Shown: positions 52,733-63,698 of the stretch, piece after piece | How the letters are laid out: the number at the start of each line of letters is the position of its first letter | How positions within the stretch are numbered: the first letter of the stretch is position 1 | NCBI RefSeq assembly: GCF_024206495.1 | Contig: NZ_JAMBPQ010000010.1 | Span: 62,001-126,000, forward strand | Length of the DNA stretch: 64,000 bases | From: Paraburkholderia sp. CNPSo 3272 | GTDB taxonomy: Bacteria; Pseudomonadota; Gammaproteobacteria; Burkholderiales; Burkholderiaceae | Reading direction: 5' to 3' | Translations under genes and position numbers: made by a program | The notes under the pieces: generated by a model | The model's input: the letters and a program-made list of their open reading frames with translations, nothing else | Databases searched by the model: none | Told to the model about the DNA's origin: nothing

Positions 52733-53281
52733 TCAATAGCCGCCAGGCGGCGGAGGCGGCGACCCCGGTGGGGGCGGCGGCAGATAGCGCGGTTGCGGCG
52801 CCGTCTGGAACTGCTGCTGCGGCGCCTGGAACGGCTGGGGCTGCGACATCGTCATGTTGCCGGGCGCGGGTATGCGGTTGCCGGTGGCGTACATGCATTG
52901 CAGATAAGCGTAGTCGTAACGGCGCTGCACGTCCCACGCGGAACCCTGTGCGTTGCCCATGCCGACAGCGCTGCCCGCAAGCAGGCCCGCGCCCGCGCCG
53001 ATGGCAGCGCCTTGGCCGCCGCCAAAAGCGGCGCCCGCGGCCGCGCCGAGCGCCGTACCGACCACCGCGCTGCCCACGCCGGCGCCGGTTGCTGCCTGGT
53101 TGGATGTGACGCCGCCTACCTGCTGGAAGGCGAACTGGCGGCAATTCGCGTCGTCGGCGCGAAACTGATCGAAGGTCTTGCCCGTGCCGGGCAGTGCCAT
53201 CACGCTCGGCCCCGTGGGCGTCACGGCGCATGCGCTAAGCAGCCCCGCAGTGGCGAGTAGCGCGAGATACGTGTATTTCAT
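52733..53281 (-). CDS. Glycine-zipper outer-membrane lipoprotein
   Basis: A 182-residue lipoprotein (signal MKYTYLALLATAGLLSAC, lipobox LSAC, Cys18). A glycine-zipper segment rich in Gly/Ala (GAGVGSAVVGTALGAAAGAAF, about 66-86) suggests membrane oligomerisation, and the C-terminus is Pro-rich (PPPPPGSPPPPPGGY). It likely sits in the outer membrane. Function unknown. It follows the gene at 53307-53705 by 25 bp, in one likely operon. Confidence 0.75.
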   Translation of the reverse strand: MKYTYLALLATAGLLSACAVTPTGPSVMALPGTGKTFDQFRADDANCRQFAFQQVGGVTSNQAATGAGVGSAVVGTALGAAAGAAFGGGQGAAIGAGAGLLAGSAVGMGNAQGSAWDVQRRYDYAYLQCMYATGNRIPAPGNMTMSQPQPFQAPQQQFQTAPQPRYLPPPPPGSPPPPPGGY

Positions 53282-53306
53282 GTGCGGCTCGATATATTCA
53301 AGGTGT

Positions 53307-53705
53307 TCAGTTCGACGGCGCCGGCTGGGCGGGAACCGCGCGCCAGCCCGACGAACACTGCTTTACATACGGATAGTAGGTTTTCGATTCGTCGCAGTAG
53401 TACCAGGTATCGGCGTTCGCCTGCTGGTCGCCCGCTGCATCGCCAGGCGCGGCGTTGACGGGGCCCTGCTGCTGGTCCATGACGGGGGCGCCGGCCTGGC
53501 CCTGCTCGATGTAATCGGGCGCCTGCGGCGGCGGCGCGACGATGACGGCCGGCGGCGGCGCGTAGTAGTAGGGCGCGGGCGCGACCGGGTAGTAATAGGG
53601 TACGCCGGCGCCGAAATACACGCCGACATGCGCCGCCTGTGCAACGCCGCACACCCCGAGAAGCGCGGCCGCAGCGGCCCCGAGAAACAGTTTCGACCTT
53701 CTCAC
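53307..53705 (-). CDS. Exported Pro/Tyr-rich protein, GTG start
   Basis: A 132-residue product. A GTG at 53705, with GGAG about eight bases upstream, starts MRRSKLFLGAAAAALLGVC, a good signal peptide (cleavage near AQA at about 23). A Pro/Tyr-rich section follows (VPYYYPVAPAPYYYAPPPAV), then two cysteines in YYCDESKTYYPYVKQCSSGW, which could be paired. No ATG is available in a useful place. Function unknown; it pairs with the glycine-zipper lipoprotein gene. Confidence 0.72.
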   Translation of the reverse strand: MRRSKLFLGAAAAALLGVCGVAQAAHVGVYFGAGVPYYYPVAPAPYYYAPPPAVIVAPPPQAPDYIEQGQAGAPVMDQQQGPVNAAPGDAAGDQQANADTWYYCDESKTYYPYVKQCSSGWRAVPAQPAPSN

Positions 53706-53929
53706 ACACGATCTCCAGAAACGGGCAGGCCGGAGCACCGCGCGCGCCAGCCAATCATCGAACGCTATGACATTGCCGAAACCAATGCAATTACGCGAGT
53801 TGCAACAATTTTTCCAGTTGTTACAAAAGGGACAGGGCCGGCGGTGCGCAAAGGAGCGGCTCGACCCCGCTGCGCTCTGCGCGCGCGTGGCGGAGGAAGC
53901 GGCGGTCTGATCGCCGGCCAGGGCGCCGG

Positions 53930-54655
53930 CTAGCGCGCGGCGCGTTCGCGCTCGAGCCGGCGCACGGCTTCGCCCACGTCCTGGCTGAACTGCGCGAGCG
54001 CGGCGAGTTGGAGGTTGGGCGGCTGCAGCGCAGACCAGAGTGCGTCCACGAGGCGCTCGGCCGTGGCGTCGATGTCCGTGCGGCGGTTGGCGAGCGTCGC
54101 GTCCCACAGCACATGCTCCATGGGCCCGAATACCAACGAGCGCAGCAGCCGCAGCGGCAGGTCGTTGCGGATCTGTCCGCTTTCCTGGCCGCGCGCGAGC
54201 ACGCGCATGAGCGGCGCCGTGTAGCGGCGCTGCATTTCCGTGAGCGCATCGCTCAGATCGTGGTGCCGGGTGCGGCCTTCCGAGAGCACCAGTTCGCAGA
54301 TGCCGGTGCCGCTCTCGAGCATCAACTGCAGATGCATGCGCACGATGAATGCGAACTGCTGGCGCACGGTGCCGTCACGCGGCAGGCCGCCTTCGATCGC
54401 GGCGATCGATTCGTCATACCAGTCGCCGATCACGCGCGCGCACAACTCCCGTTTGCCCCGAAAGTAGCTGAACACCGTCGCCTCGGACACACCGAGGCGC
54501 TGGGCGATCTCGGCCGTGGTGGCGCGCGCGTACCCTTTTTCCGAGAACACTTCGCGCCCCGCCTGCAGGATCTCGCGCACGCGCTGCTGCGACTTGCGGC
54601 CCGCCGGCTGGCGGCGCGACGCGGGCAGGACGGCTTTCCGTGCAACGGCTTCCAT
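53930..54655 (-). CDS. TetR-family regulator of the liu operon (LiuQ-like)
   Basis: A 241-residue TetR protein. Its N-terminal helix-turn-helix is about residues 45-70 (TTAEIAQRLGVSEATVFSYF) and its C-terminal ligand domain is unclassified. It is divergent from liuABCD with a palindrome in the shared promoter region, so it is probably the repressor that senses a branched-chain acyl-CoA. TetR-type regulators of leucine degradation are known in betaproteobacteria. The ATG at 54655 is the first in the domain-compatible frame. Confidence 0.85.
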   Translation of the reverse strand: MEAVARKAVLPASRRQPAGRKSQQRVREILQAGREVFSEKGYARATTAEIAQRLGVSEATVFSYFRGKRELCARVIGDWYDESIAAIEGGLPRDGTVRQQFAFIVRMHLQLMLESGTGICELVLSEGRTRHHDLSDALTEMQRRYTAPLMRVLARGQESGQIRNDLPLRLLRSLVFGPMEHVLWDATLANRRTDIDATAERLVDALWSALQPPNLQLAALAQFSQDVGEAVRRLERERAAR

Positions 54656-54767
54656 ATTGAGCTTGATTCAATTTACGTCAGGATGAAATGGATTATCCGC
54701 TAAAGAAACGCCGCCGCACAAGGAAATTTCATCTCCATGACAACTTGAGCGTCACTCAGAAATACCT

Positions 54768-54785
54768 ATTGACGTTAACGTAAAT
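54768..54785. promoter_or_regulatory. Probable liu operator, palindrome ATTGACGTTAACGTAAAT
   Basis: ACGTTAACGT (54772-54781) is a perfect palindrome, extended by ATT/AAT arms with one mismatched pair. It overlaps the -35 of the liuA promoter. A related half, ATTTACGTCA, lies near the TetR start (54671-54680). Confidence 0.7.
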
Positions 54786-54797
54786 CTGGCGTGAAAT
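54769..54797 (+). promoter_or_regulatory. Putative liuA promoter
   Basis: TTGACG (54769-54774) and TGAAAT (54792-54797) are 17 bp apart. The leader to the liuA ATG is about 45 nt. Confidence 0.55.
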
Positions 54798-54849
54798 GGG
54801 CGTCCATGGGGCGAAGCTACGCCCGGTTCGAGAATCCCTGGAGACACAC

Positions 54850-56031
54850 ATGAGCAACGTACCCGGTTTGCAGTTCCCGCTTGGCGAAGAAGTCGAAATG
54901 CTGCGCGACAGCATCGCTGGCTTCGCGGCAAAGGAAATCGCGCCGCGCGCGGGTGAAATCGATCGCACCGACCAGTTCCCGATGGACCTCTGGCGCAAGT
55001 TCGGCGACCTGGGCGTGCTCGGCATGACGGTCTCGGAGGAATACGGCGGCGCGAACATGGGCTACACGGCGCACATGGTCGCGATGGAGGAAATCTCGCG
55101 CGCGTCCGCATCGGTCGGCCTGTCGTACGGCGCGCATTCGAACCTCTGCGTGAACCAGATCCACCGCAACGGCAGCGAGGCGCAAAAGCGCAAGTACCTG
55201 CCGAAGCTCGTTTCCGGCGAGCACATCGGCGCGCTCGCCATGAGCGAGCCCAACGCCGGCTCGGATGTCGTGAGCATGAAGCTGCGCGCCGAAAAGAAGG
55301 GCGACCGCTACGTGCTCAACGGCACGAAGATGTGGATCACCAACGGCCCGGATTGCGACACGCTAGTGGTCTACGCGAAAACCGACCCTGAAGCGGGTTC
55401 GCGCGGCATTACGGCGTTCATCGTCGAGAAGGGCATGAAGGGCTTTTCGGTTGCGCAGAAGCTCGACAAGCTCGGCATGCGCGGTTCGCACACTGGCGAG
55501 CTGGTGTTCCAGGACGTGGAAGTGCCCGAAGAGAATATCCTCGGCCAGCTCAACGGCGGCGTGAAAGTGCTGATGAGCGGCCTCGACTACGAGCGCGCCG
55601 TGCTGGCGGGCGGTCCCACCGGCATCATGGCCGCGGTCATGGACGCGGTCGTGCCGTACATCCACGATCGCAAGCAGTTCGGTCAGGCCATCGGCGAATT
55701 CCAGCTCATCCAGGGCAAGGTCGCGGACCTCTACACGACGTATCAGGCGTGCCGCGCCTATCTCTACGCGGTGGGCCGCCAGCTCGACACGCTTGGCCGG
55801 GACCACGTGCGCCAGGTGCGCAAGGACTGCGCGGGCGTGATTCTCTACACCGCGGAAAAGGCCACGTGGATGGCGGGCGAAGCGATCCAGATCCTCGGCG
55901 GCAATGGCTATATCAACGAGTATCCGGTCGGACGTCTCTGGCGCGACGCGAAGCTCTACGAAATCGGCGCGGGCACGAGCGAGATTCGCCGCATGTTGAT
56001 CGGCCGCGAGCTGTTCGCGGAAACCATGTAA
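54850..56031 (+). CDS. liuA: Isovaleryl-CoA dehydrogenase
   Basis: A 393-residue acyl-CoA dehydrogenase. The catalytic base is Glu248 in [12 protein letters not shown], the position of Glu254 in human isovaleryl-CoA dehydrogenase; [34 protein letters not shown] and the flavin motifs match. It oxidises isovaleryl-CoA to 3-methylcrotonyl-CoA in leucine degradation, passing electrons to ETF. ATG 54850 ([14 protein letters not shown]) is supported by family start; the next gene follows in 35 bp. Confidence 0.95.
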   Translation: MSNVPGLQFPLGEEVEMLRDSIAGFAAKEIAPRAGEIDRTDQFPMDLWRKFGDLGVLGMTVSEEYGGANMGYTAHMVAMEEISRASASVGLSYGAHSNLCVNQIHRNGSEAQKRKYLPKLVSGEHIGALAMSEPNAGSDVVSMKLRAEKKGDRYVLNGTKMWITNGPDCDTLVVYAKTDPEAGSRGITAFIVEKGMKGFSVAQKLDKLGMRGSHTGELVFQDVEVPEENILGQLNGGVKVLMSGLDYERAVLAGGPTGIMAAVMDAVVPYIHDRKQFGQAIGEFQLIQGKVADLYTTYQACRAYLYAVGRQLDTLGRDHVRQVRKDCAGVILYTAEKATWMAGEAIQILGGNGYINEYPVGRLWRDAKLYEIGAGTSEIRRMLIGRELFAETM

Positions 56032-56066
56032 TCCTAAGCAACTCACGGTAACGAAGGGAGGACGGG

Positions 56067-57674
56067 ATGCCGGTCATCGAATCGAAGCTCAATCCGCGTT
56101 CGGACGACTACAAGGCCAATACCGCGGCACTGGAAGCGCTCGTCGCGGACCTGCGCGAAAAGATTCAGAAGCTAACGCTTGGCGGCGGCGAAGCCGCGCG
56201 CGACAAGCACCTCTCGCGCGGCAAGCTGCTGCCGCGCGATCGCATTGCGCAGCTGCTCGATCCGGGCACGCCGTTTCTGGAGCTCTCGCAGCTCGCGGCC
56301 TACGGCATGTACAACGACGACGCGCCGGGCGCGGGCATCATCACGGGCATTGGCCGCATTGCGGGGCAGGAATGCGTGATCGTTTGCAATGACGCCACGG
56401 TGAAGGGCGGCACGTATTATCCGGTCACGGTGAAGAAGCACGTGCGCGCGCAGGAAATCGCCCAGGAAAACAACCTGCCTTGCGTGTATCTCGTCGATTC
56501 GGGCGGCGCGAACCTGCCGAATCAGGACGAGGTGTTTCCGGACCGCGATCACTTCGGCCGCATCTTTTACAATCAGGCGAATCTCTCTGCACAGGGTATT
56601 CCGCAGATCGCAGTGGTGATGGGCTCGTGCACGGCGGGCGGCGCGTATGTGCCGGCCATGAGCGACGAGTCGATTATCGTCAAGAACCAGGGCACGATTT
56701 TCCTCGGCGGCCCGCCGCTCGTGAAAGCGGCGACGGGCGAGGAAGTGAGCGCCGAGGACCTGGGCGGCGGCGACGTTCACACGCGTCTTTCCGGCGTGGT
56801 CGACCATCTCGCGCAGAACGACGCGCATGCGCTGGCCATTGCGCGTTCGATCGTCGGCAATCTGAACCGCACGAAAACGCCGCCCGTGGTGCTGCGCGAG
56901 CCGCTGCCGCCGCGCTTCGACGCGAAAAGCCTCTACGGCGTGATTCCCGTGGATACGCGCAAGCCGTTCGACGTGCGCGAGGTGATCGCCCGCATCGTCG
57001 ACGACTCGGCTTTCGACGAATTCAAGGCGCGCTACGGCACCACGCTCGTGACCGGCTTTGCGCACATCTGGGGCCACCCGGTCGGCATCGTCGCGAACAA
57101 CGGCATTCTTTTTTCCGAATCGGCGTTGAAGGGCACGCACTTCATCGAGCTGTGTTGTCAGCGCAAGATCCCACTGGTGTTCCTGCAGAACATCACGGGC
57201 TTCATGGTGGGTCGCAAGTACGAGAACGAGGGCATTGCGCGTAACGGCGCGAAGATGGTGACGGCTGTGGCCACGGCAAAGGTGCCGAAGTTCACGGTCA
57301 TCATTGGCGGTTCGTTCGGCGCGGGCAACTACGGCATGTGCGGCCGCGGGTATTCGCCGCGCTTCCTGTGGATGTGGCCGAACGCGCGCATCTCGGTGAT
57401 GGGCGGCGAGCAGGCTGCATCCGTGCTCGCCACGGTGCGCCGCGACGGTATCGAAGCGAAGGGCGGCACGTGGAGCGCCGAAGAAGAAGATGCGTTCAAG
57501 CAGCCGATTCGCGACCAGTACGAACTGCAGGGCCATCCGTATTACGCGAGCGCACGCCTGTGGGACGACGGCGTGATCGACCCGGCGCAAACGCGCGACG
57601 TGCTCGGTCTCGGTCTTTCCGCCACGATGAACGCGCCGATCGAAGAGACGCGCTTCGGCGTGTTCCGCATGTGA
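56067..57674 (+). CDS. liuB: Methylcrotonyl-CoA carboxylase beta subunit (carboxyltransferase)
   Basis: A 535-residue carboxyltransferase of the acyl-CoA carboxylase family, full length, with CoA- and biotin-binding crotonase-like halves ([60 protein letters not shown]). With LiuD it converts 3-methylcrotonyl-CoA to 3-methylglutaconyl-CoA. It starts with AGGGAGGACGGG upstream of ATG 56067. It is the second liu gene. Confidence 0.95.
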   Translation: MPVIESKLNPRSDDYKANTAALEALVADLREKIQKLTLGGGEAARDKHLSRGKLLPRDRIAQLLDPGTPFLELSQLAAYGMYNDDAPGAGIITGIGRIAGQECVIVCNDATVKGGTYYPVTVKKHVRAQEIAQENNLPCVYLVDSGGANLPNQDEVFPDRDHFGRIFYNQANLSAQGIPQIAVVMGSCTAGGAYVPAMSDESIIVKNQGTIFLGGPPLVKAATGEEVSAEDLGGGDVHTRLSGVVDHLAQNDAHALAIARSIVGNLNRTKTPPVVLREPLPPRFDAKSLYGVIPVDTRKPFDVREVIARIVDDSAFDEFKARYGTTLVTGFAHIWGHPVGIVANNGILFSESALKGTHFIELCCQRKIPLVFLQNITGFMVGRKYENEGIARNGAKMVTAVATAKVPKFTVIIGGSFGAGNYGMCGRGYSPRFLWMWPNARISVMGGEQAASVLATVRRDGIEAKGGTWSAEEEDAFKQPIRDQYELQGHPYYASARLWDDGVIDPAQTRDVLGLGLSATMNAPIEETRFGVFRM

Positions 57675-57692
57675 TGCATTGAGGACCAGACA

Positions 57693-58481
57693 ATGCAATA
57701 CGAAACGCTCATCGTAGAAGTTGCCGGACACGTGGCCACTGTTACGCTCAATCGTCCTGAAGTGCGCAACGCGTTCAACGAAACGATGATTGCGGACGTC
57801 ACGGCGGCGTTCACCGCGCTCGGTGCGCGCGACGACGTGCGCGCGATCGTGCTCGCCGGCAACGGCAAGGCCTTTTGCGCAGGCGCGGACCTGAACTGGA
57901 TGCGCAAGATGGCCGGCTACTCCGACGCGGAGAACCGCGCGGACGCCATGCGTCTCGCGCAAATGCTCTCGGCGCTCTACCGCTGCCCGAAGCCGGTCGT
58001 CGCACGCGTGCACGGCGACGCCTACGCAGGCGGCATGGGTCTCGTGTGTGCGGCGGACATCGTGGTGGCCGTGGAAACTGCGCACTTCTGCCTTTCCGAA
58101 GCGCGCCTCGGCCTCATGCCCGCCACGATTGCGCCTTACGTGATCCGCGCGCTGGGCGAGCAGGCTTCGCGCCGCTACTTCGTGACGGCCGAAGCCTTCG
58201 ACTGCGCCACCGCGCAGCGGCTCGGCCTCGTGAGCGAAGCCGTGAGCGCCGAAGCGCTCGACGCCACCGTGCAGCGCATCACCGAAACGCTCTGTGCGAA
58301 CAGCCCGAATGCCGTGCGCGAGTGCAAGGAGCTCGTGCAGGATATCGCCGGCCAGACGATCGACGACACCCTGATCGAAGACACCGCCGTTCGCATCGCG
58401 CGTATTCGCGCGAGCGAGGAGGGGCGCGACGGCGTGTCGGCGTTCCTTGAAAAGCGCACGCCGCGCTGGCGCGATCAATAA
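57693..58481 (+). CDS. liuC: 3-Methylglutaconyl-CoA hydratase
   Basis: A 262-residue crotonase-fold protein: VTLNRPEVRNAFNETMIADVTAAF, oxyanion loop AFCAGADLNWM, and the second AYAGGMGLVCAADIVVA. Its place between the carboxylase subunits gives the function: hydration of 3-methylglutaconyl-CoA to HMG-CoA. It starts 18 bp after liuB. The pathway's last enzyme, HMG-CoA lyase (liuE), is not adjacent. Confidence 0.92.
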   Translation: MQYETLIVEVAGHVATVTLNRPEVRNAFNETMIADVTAAFTALGARDDVRAIVLAGNGKAFCAGADLNWMRKMAGYSDAENRADAMRLAQMLSALYRCPKPVVARVHGDAYAGGMGLVCAADIVVAVETAHFCLSEARLGLMPATIAPYVIRALGEQASRRYFVTAEAFDCATAQRLGLVSEAVSAEALDATVQRITETLCANSPNAVRECKELVQDIAGQTIDDTLIEDTAVRIARIRASEEGRDGVSAFLEKRTPRWRDQ

Positions 58482-58514
58482 CGCAAGAAGCAGGAAACGA
58501 AGCGAGGACAGCAC

Positions 58515-60520
<2,006 letters not shown>

Positions 60521-60524
<4 letters not shown>

Positions 60525-60550
60525 GGCCGCTTGAGGCCGCTTGAGGCCGC
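60521..60550. repeat. Triple 10-bp direct repeat at the liuD stop
   Basis: TTGAGGCCGC repeats three times in tandem, the first copy holding the liuD TGA stop. Repeats of this sort can arise by slippage; the first TGA keeps the protein end fixed, so the effect is small. Confidence 0.85.
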
Positions 60551-60633
60551 TCAAAGCGGTTTGAAGTACAGGGCCAATCGGTTCCTTCCGGCTTCCCTGT
60601 AGCCGGAGAACGACGTGAGCGTTTTGCCCATGG

Positions 60634-60665
60634 GGCGCTCTGCAATAGCGGAGCGCCTTTTTTTT
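60634..60665 (+). terminator. Rho-independent terminator after liuD
   Basis: GGCGCTC (60634-60640) pairs with GAGCGCC (60651-60657), followed by eight T residues (60658-60665). It is a strong terminator 110 bp past liuD, and stops reading before the convergent XRE gene. Confidence 0.9.
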
Positions 60666-60687
60666 CGCGCTTGCGGTTGGGAACCGC

Positions 60688-61533
60688 TCAGTGTTCCTTG
60701 GCATGCGCCGCGAGCAGTTCCCGATGTCGCGCTTCGGTGGCGTCGTCGGCGGGGAACATGCATTCGAGGCGCAATTCCTGGGCGGCGATGTTTTGCGGCG
60801 TTCCCACGCTCGTCACCATCGAGAAATAGCGAAGCACGCTGCCGTCGTGGATGAAACTCAGCGGAATGACCGGCATGGTGGGCGTACCGGCCGATCCATG
60901 ACGCGCTTTCCAGTCGCCTGGCACGCCGGGGTACGCAAGCAACTCGTCGAGCAGCGTGCGCGTTTCTTCGTCGATCACGCGGCCGACCGCTTCGCGATAC
61001 ACGCGTTGCAGCAAGCTGCGCGAAACGTTCTCCCAGTCCGCGAGGAATGGGCGCATGCCCTGAGGATCGAACATCAAACGCAGCAAGTTGCGCGGGCTTG
61101 GGTGCGCGGCCATGTCGATGAAGTGGCCGAAGAAGCGCGGCGCGGCGTCGTTGGTCATCAGCACGTTCCAGTGCCGGTCCATGACGATGGCCGGAAACGG
61201 ATCGTGCTGGCGAATGACCCGCTCGAGCGCGCGCACGACGTGCTCCATTTCCTGCGCGTTCCAGGGCGCTTCCGAATACACGGGCGCGTAGCCGGCGGCG
61301 AGTAGCAGGGCATTGCGCTCGCGCAGGGGCACGTCCAGCGTCTGCGCAAGGGTCAGCAGCGTGTCACGGCCCGGCACGCTGCGCCCGCTTTCAATAAAGC
61401 TGATTTGCCGCTGGGAAATCCCGGCGTCCAGCGACAAATCGAGCTGACTCACGCCACGCGCATCCCGCCAATAACGCAGCAGGGTGCCAAGTTCGCTTTG
61501 TGGTGCGTTTGTGTCGGGGCGCGTGGGATTCAT
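60688..61533 (-). CDS. XRE-family regulator with MmyB-like ligand domain (copy 2)
   Basis: A 281-residue protein: an N-terminal helix-turn-helix (about 16-65, VSQLDLSLDAGISQRQISFIESGR), then a MmyB-type domain (FPAIVMDRHWNVLMTN). It is a paralogue of the protein at 42082-42912. ATG 61533 follows GGAGAACCG. A perfect 17-bp palindrome (61601-61617) lies upstream. It is divergent from a GalU-like gene, which may be its target. Ligand unknown. Confidence 0.85.
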   Translation of the reverse strand: MNPTRPDTNAPQSELGTLLRYWRDARGVSQLDLSLDAGISQRQISFIESGRSVPGRDTLLTLAQTLDVPLRERNALLLAAGYAPVYSEAPWNAQEMEHVVRALERVIRQHDPFPAIVMDRHWNVLMTNDAAPRFFGHFIDMAAHPSPRNLLRLMFDPQGMRPFLADWENVSRSLLQRVYREAVGRVIDEETRTLLDELLAYPGVPGDWKARHGSAGTPTMPVIPLSFIHDGSVLRYFSMVTSVGTPQNIAAQELRLECMFPADDATEARHRELLAAHAKEH

Positions 61534-61600
61534 CGGTTCTCCGAGATTGGCTGCGGACTCGATCATGTGTTGAGGATAGGCACAGATGCGCGGCTCGCCA

Positions 61601-61617
61601 ATTACATGGCATGTAAT
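61601..61617. promoter_or_regulatory. ATTACATG-G-CATGTAAT palindrome
   Basis: A perfect 17-bp palindrome in the 318-bp gap between the divergent XRE-MmyB gene (start 61533) and the GalU-like gene (start 61852). It shares the ATTAC-N7-GTAA form with the site at 42947-42963, so it is probably the XRE protein's autoregulatory operator. I see nothing else clear in this gap. Confidence 0.65.
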
Positions 61618-61851
61618 CGCTCCGGGACGCAGGCGGTGCCGTCTTGCGCCTGCCGCGGGCGTTGCCTTTACTCGCGCGCACTTCGCGCAAAAACAGTGCG
61701 ATGATTGAGCTTGGCTTTTCGGCAGACCTTCCCGGCCGAACCTGGAAATGTCGCCGAGCTGATTCGCCACAGCAGGATCAGGGGTCGGATTGCGAATCCC
61801 GCATTCTTCGCCATGGCCGTACCGCCCCTCTACCAGACAGGTGAGGTCATC

Positions 61852-62796
61852 ATGCTTGGTGTTCGTAAAGCTGTGTTCCCGGTGGCGGGAATCGATACGA
61901 GCTTTCTGCCGGCAACGAAGGCGAGCCCAAAGGAAATGCTGCCGGTCATCGACAAACCGCTCATTCAATATGCCGTCGAAGAAGCCATCGGCGCAGGCAT
62001 TACCGAACTGATCTTCGTAACGGGCCGCGGAAAGCGCGTCATTGAAGATCATTTCGACAGGTCTTACGAGGTCGAGCATGTGCTGAGGGCGCGCGGCAGG
62101 CAGAATCTCGTCGAGCTCGTGCAGAGCATCAAGCCGGCCAATGTGGAGTGCGTCTATGTCCGGCAAGCCGAACCGCTCGGTCTCGGGCACGCCGTGCTTT
62201 GCGCGGAAAAGCTGATTGGCGACGAGCCATTTGCGGTCGTGCTCGCCGACGATCTGCTCGACGGCAAGCCCCCCGTTCTCGCGCAAATGGTCCATATCTT
62301 CAGCCATTACGATTCCTCGGTTCTCGCCGTGGAAGAATTCGAATCGTGCGAGTCGACGAGCTATGGCGTGATCGACGGCCGGCATTGGGACGAGCGCGTG
62401 ATCAGCGTGAGCCGCATCATTGAAAAGCCGACGCCCGAACTGGCGCCGTCGAGCTTCGGTGTGGCCGGGCGTTACGTGCTCATGCCGAGCATCTTCCATC
62501 ATTTGCGCTCGCTGAAACCCGATGCAAACGGCGAGATCGAGCTCACACCCGCCATTCACTCGATGCGTGAAGAGGAGCAGGTGCTGGCCTATGAGTTCGT
62601 TGGCAAGCGCTACGACTGCGGCACCAAGCTCGGCTACGTTCAGGCGACGGTCGACTTCGCCCTGCGGCATGCGGAATTGCAGGAAACCTTCGACGCGTGG
62701 CTGCGCGAGCGCATTGGCGTGGCGCAACTGGCCGCGTGGTCAGCGGGCTCGATGCTGAGCCAACCGGCGCCGGTCGCGCCCGGGCTCGCACATTGA
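61852..62796 (+). CDS. GalU-like nucleotidyltransferase with altered signature
   Basis: A 314-residue protein of the UTP-glucose-1-phosphate uridylyltransferase fold. ASPKEMLPVIDKPLIQYAVEEAI, RQAEPLGLGHAVLCA and YDCGTKLGYVQATVDFAL match GalU. But the invariant G-L-G-T-R near the start reads G-I-D-T-S: Gly15 is Asp and Arg17 is Ser. That Arg binds the nucleotide phosphates, so catalysis may be lost or changed. ATG 61852 follows GTGAGGT. A normal galU likely exists elsewhere. The gene may be a diverging paralogue or have a regulatory use. Confidence 0.82.
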   Translation: MLGVRKAVFPVAGIDTSFLPATKASPKEMLPVIDKPLIQYAVEEAIGAGITELIFVTGRGKRVIEDHFDRSYEVEHVLRARGRQNLVELVQSIKPANVECVYVRQAEPLGLGHAVLCAEKLIGDEPFAVVLADDLLDGKPPVLAQMVHIFSHYDSSVLAVEEFESCESTSYGVIDGRHWDERVISVSRIIEKPTPELAPSSFGVAGRYVLMPSIFHHLRSLKPDANGEIELTPAIHSMREEEQVLAYEFVGKRYDCGTKLGYVQATVDFALRHAELQETFDAWLRERIGVAQLAAWSAGSMLSQPAPVAPGLAH

Positions 62797-62960
62797 AGCC
62801 ATGCCGTTTGCGTAGGAGAATTGAGCAATACCCGCGTACGCGCCGCCCCGACGACCGGGCGGGGATCTGACGATGCCGCCCTTTTTCAAGGCGATTCGAA
62901 GAAAGGATTGGTAAGAAACGGTGCAAGGTTCCGCGCGCCGCACTGCTTTAAAATCGCGGC

Positions 62961-63698
62961 ATGAACCCCAGCGTCCTCATTGTCGACGACGATCCCGTCG
63001 TACGCGATCTGCTGAGCCGCTTCCTGCGCTCGCATAACTTCGATACGGCCGTGCTGCACGACGGCGTCCACCTCCAGCGCCGCCTCGAGCGCGAACGTCC
63101 GTCCATTGTGGTGCTGGACATCATGATGCCGGAGACCGACGGCCTCGAGGCCATTGCCGCCTTGCGCGCGGCCGGCGACGACATCCCCGTCATTTTCGTC
63201 ACCGCGCGCGGAGCCGTGAGCGACCGCATTCGCGGGCTCTCGCTGGGGGCGGACGACTATTTGCCCAAGCCCTTCGATCCGCACGAACTGCTCGTGCGCA
63301 TCCAGAACATCTTGCGGCGGCGCGGCCCGTCCACCGCCAGCGCACCCGAGGCACGCCGGCGCTATCGGTTCGGCGACTTCGAACTCGACTTCACGATGCG
63401 AACGCTCTCCAGCGGCGACACGCAAATCCCGCTGCGGGAAAGCGAATTCGCATTACTGAAGGTATTCGCCACGCATCCCTACAAGATCCTTACGCGCACG
63501 CTGATCCACGATATCGTGCATCGCGACGAGCGCGAGTTCCACGAACGCAGCCTCGACGTGCCGATCTGGCGCCTGCGCCGCGTGATCGAGGCCGATCCGT
63601 CGAACCCGCGCCATATCCAGACCGTGCGCGGCAAGGGATATGTATTCGTGCCGGATCCGGCAAGTTATTCGGAGGCGCACGGCGCAGCAATTCAGTGA
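62961..63698 (+). CDS. OmpR-family response regulator
   Basis: A 245-residue response regulator with full receiver motifs (acidic DDD at 9-11, phosphoacceptor Asp53 in VVLDIMMP, Thr in VIFVTARG, and Lys in PKPFDP) and a C-terminal OmpR-type winged helix (ESEFALLKVFATHPYKILTR ... HIQTVRGKGYVFVPDP). It is probably phosphorylated by the kinase that starts at its stop codon (GTGA overlap). It resembles OmpR/RstA-type proteins, but signal and targets are unknown. Confidence 0.92.
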   Translation: MNPSVLIVDDDPVVRDLLSRFLRSHNFDTAVLHDGVHLQRRLERERPSIVVLDIMMPETDGLEAIAALRAAGDDIPVIFVTARGAVSDRIRGLSLGADDYLPKPFDPHELLVRIQNILRRRGPSTASAPEARRRYRFGDFELDFTMRTLSSGDTQIPLRESEFALLKVFATHPYKILTRTLIHDIVHRDEREFHERSLDVPIWRLRRVIEADPSNPRHIQTVRGKGYVFVPDPASYSEAHGAAIQ

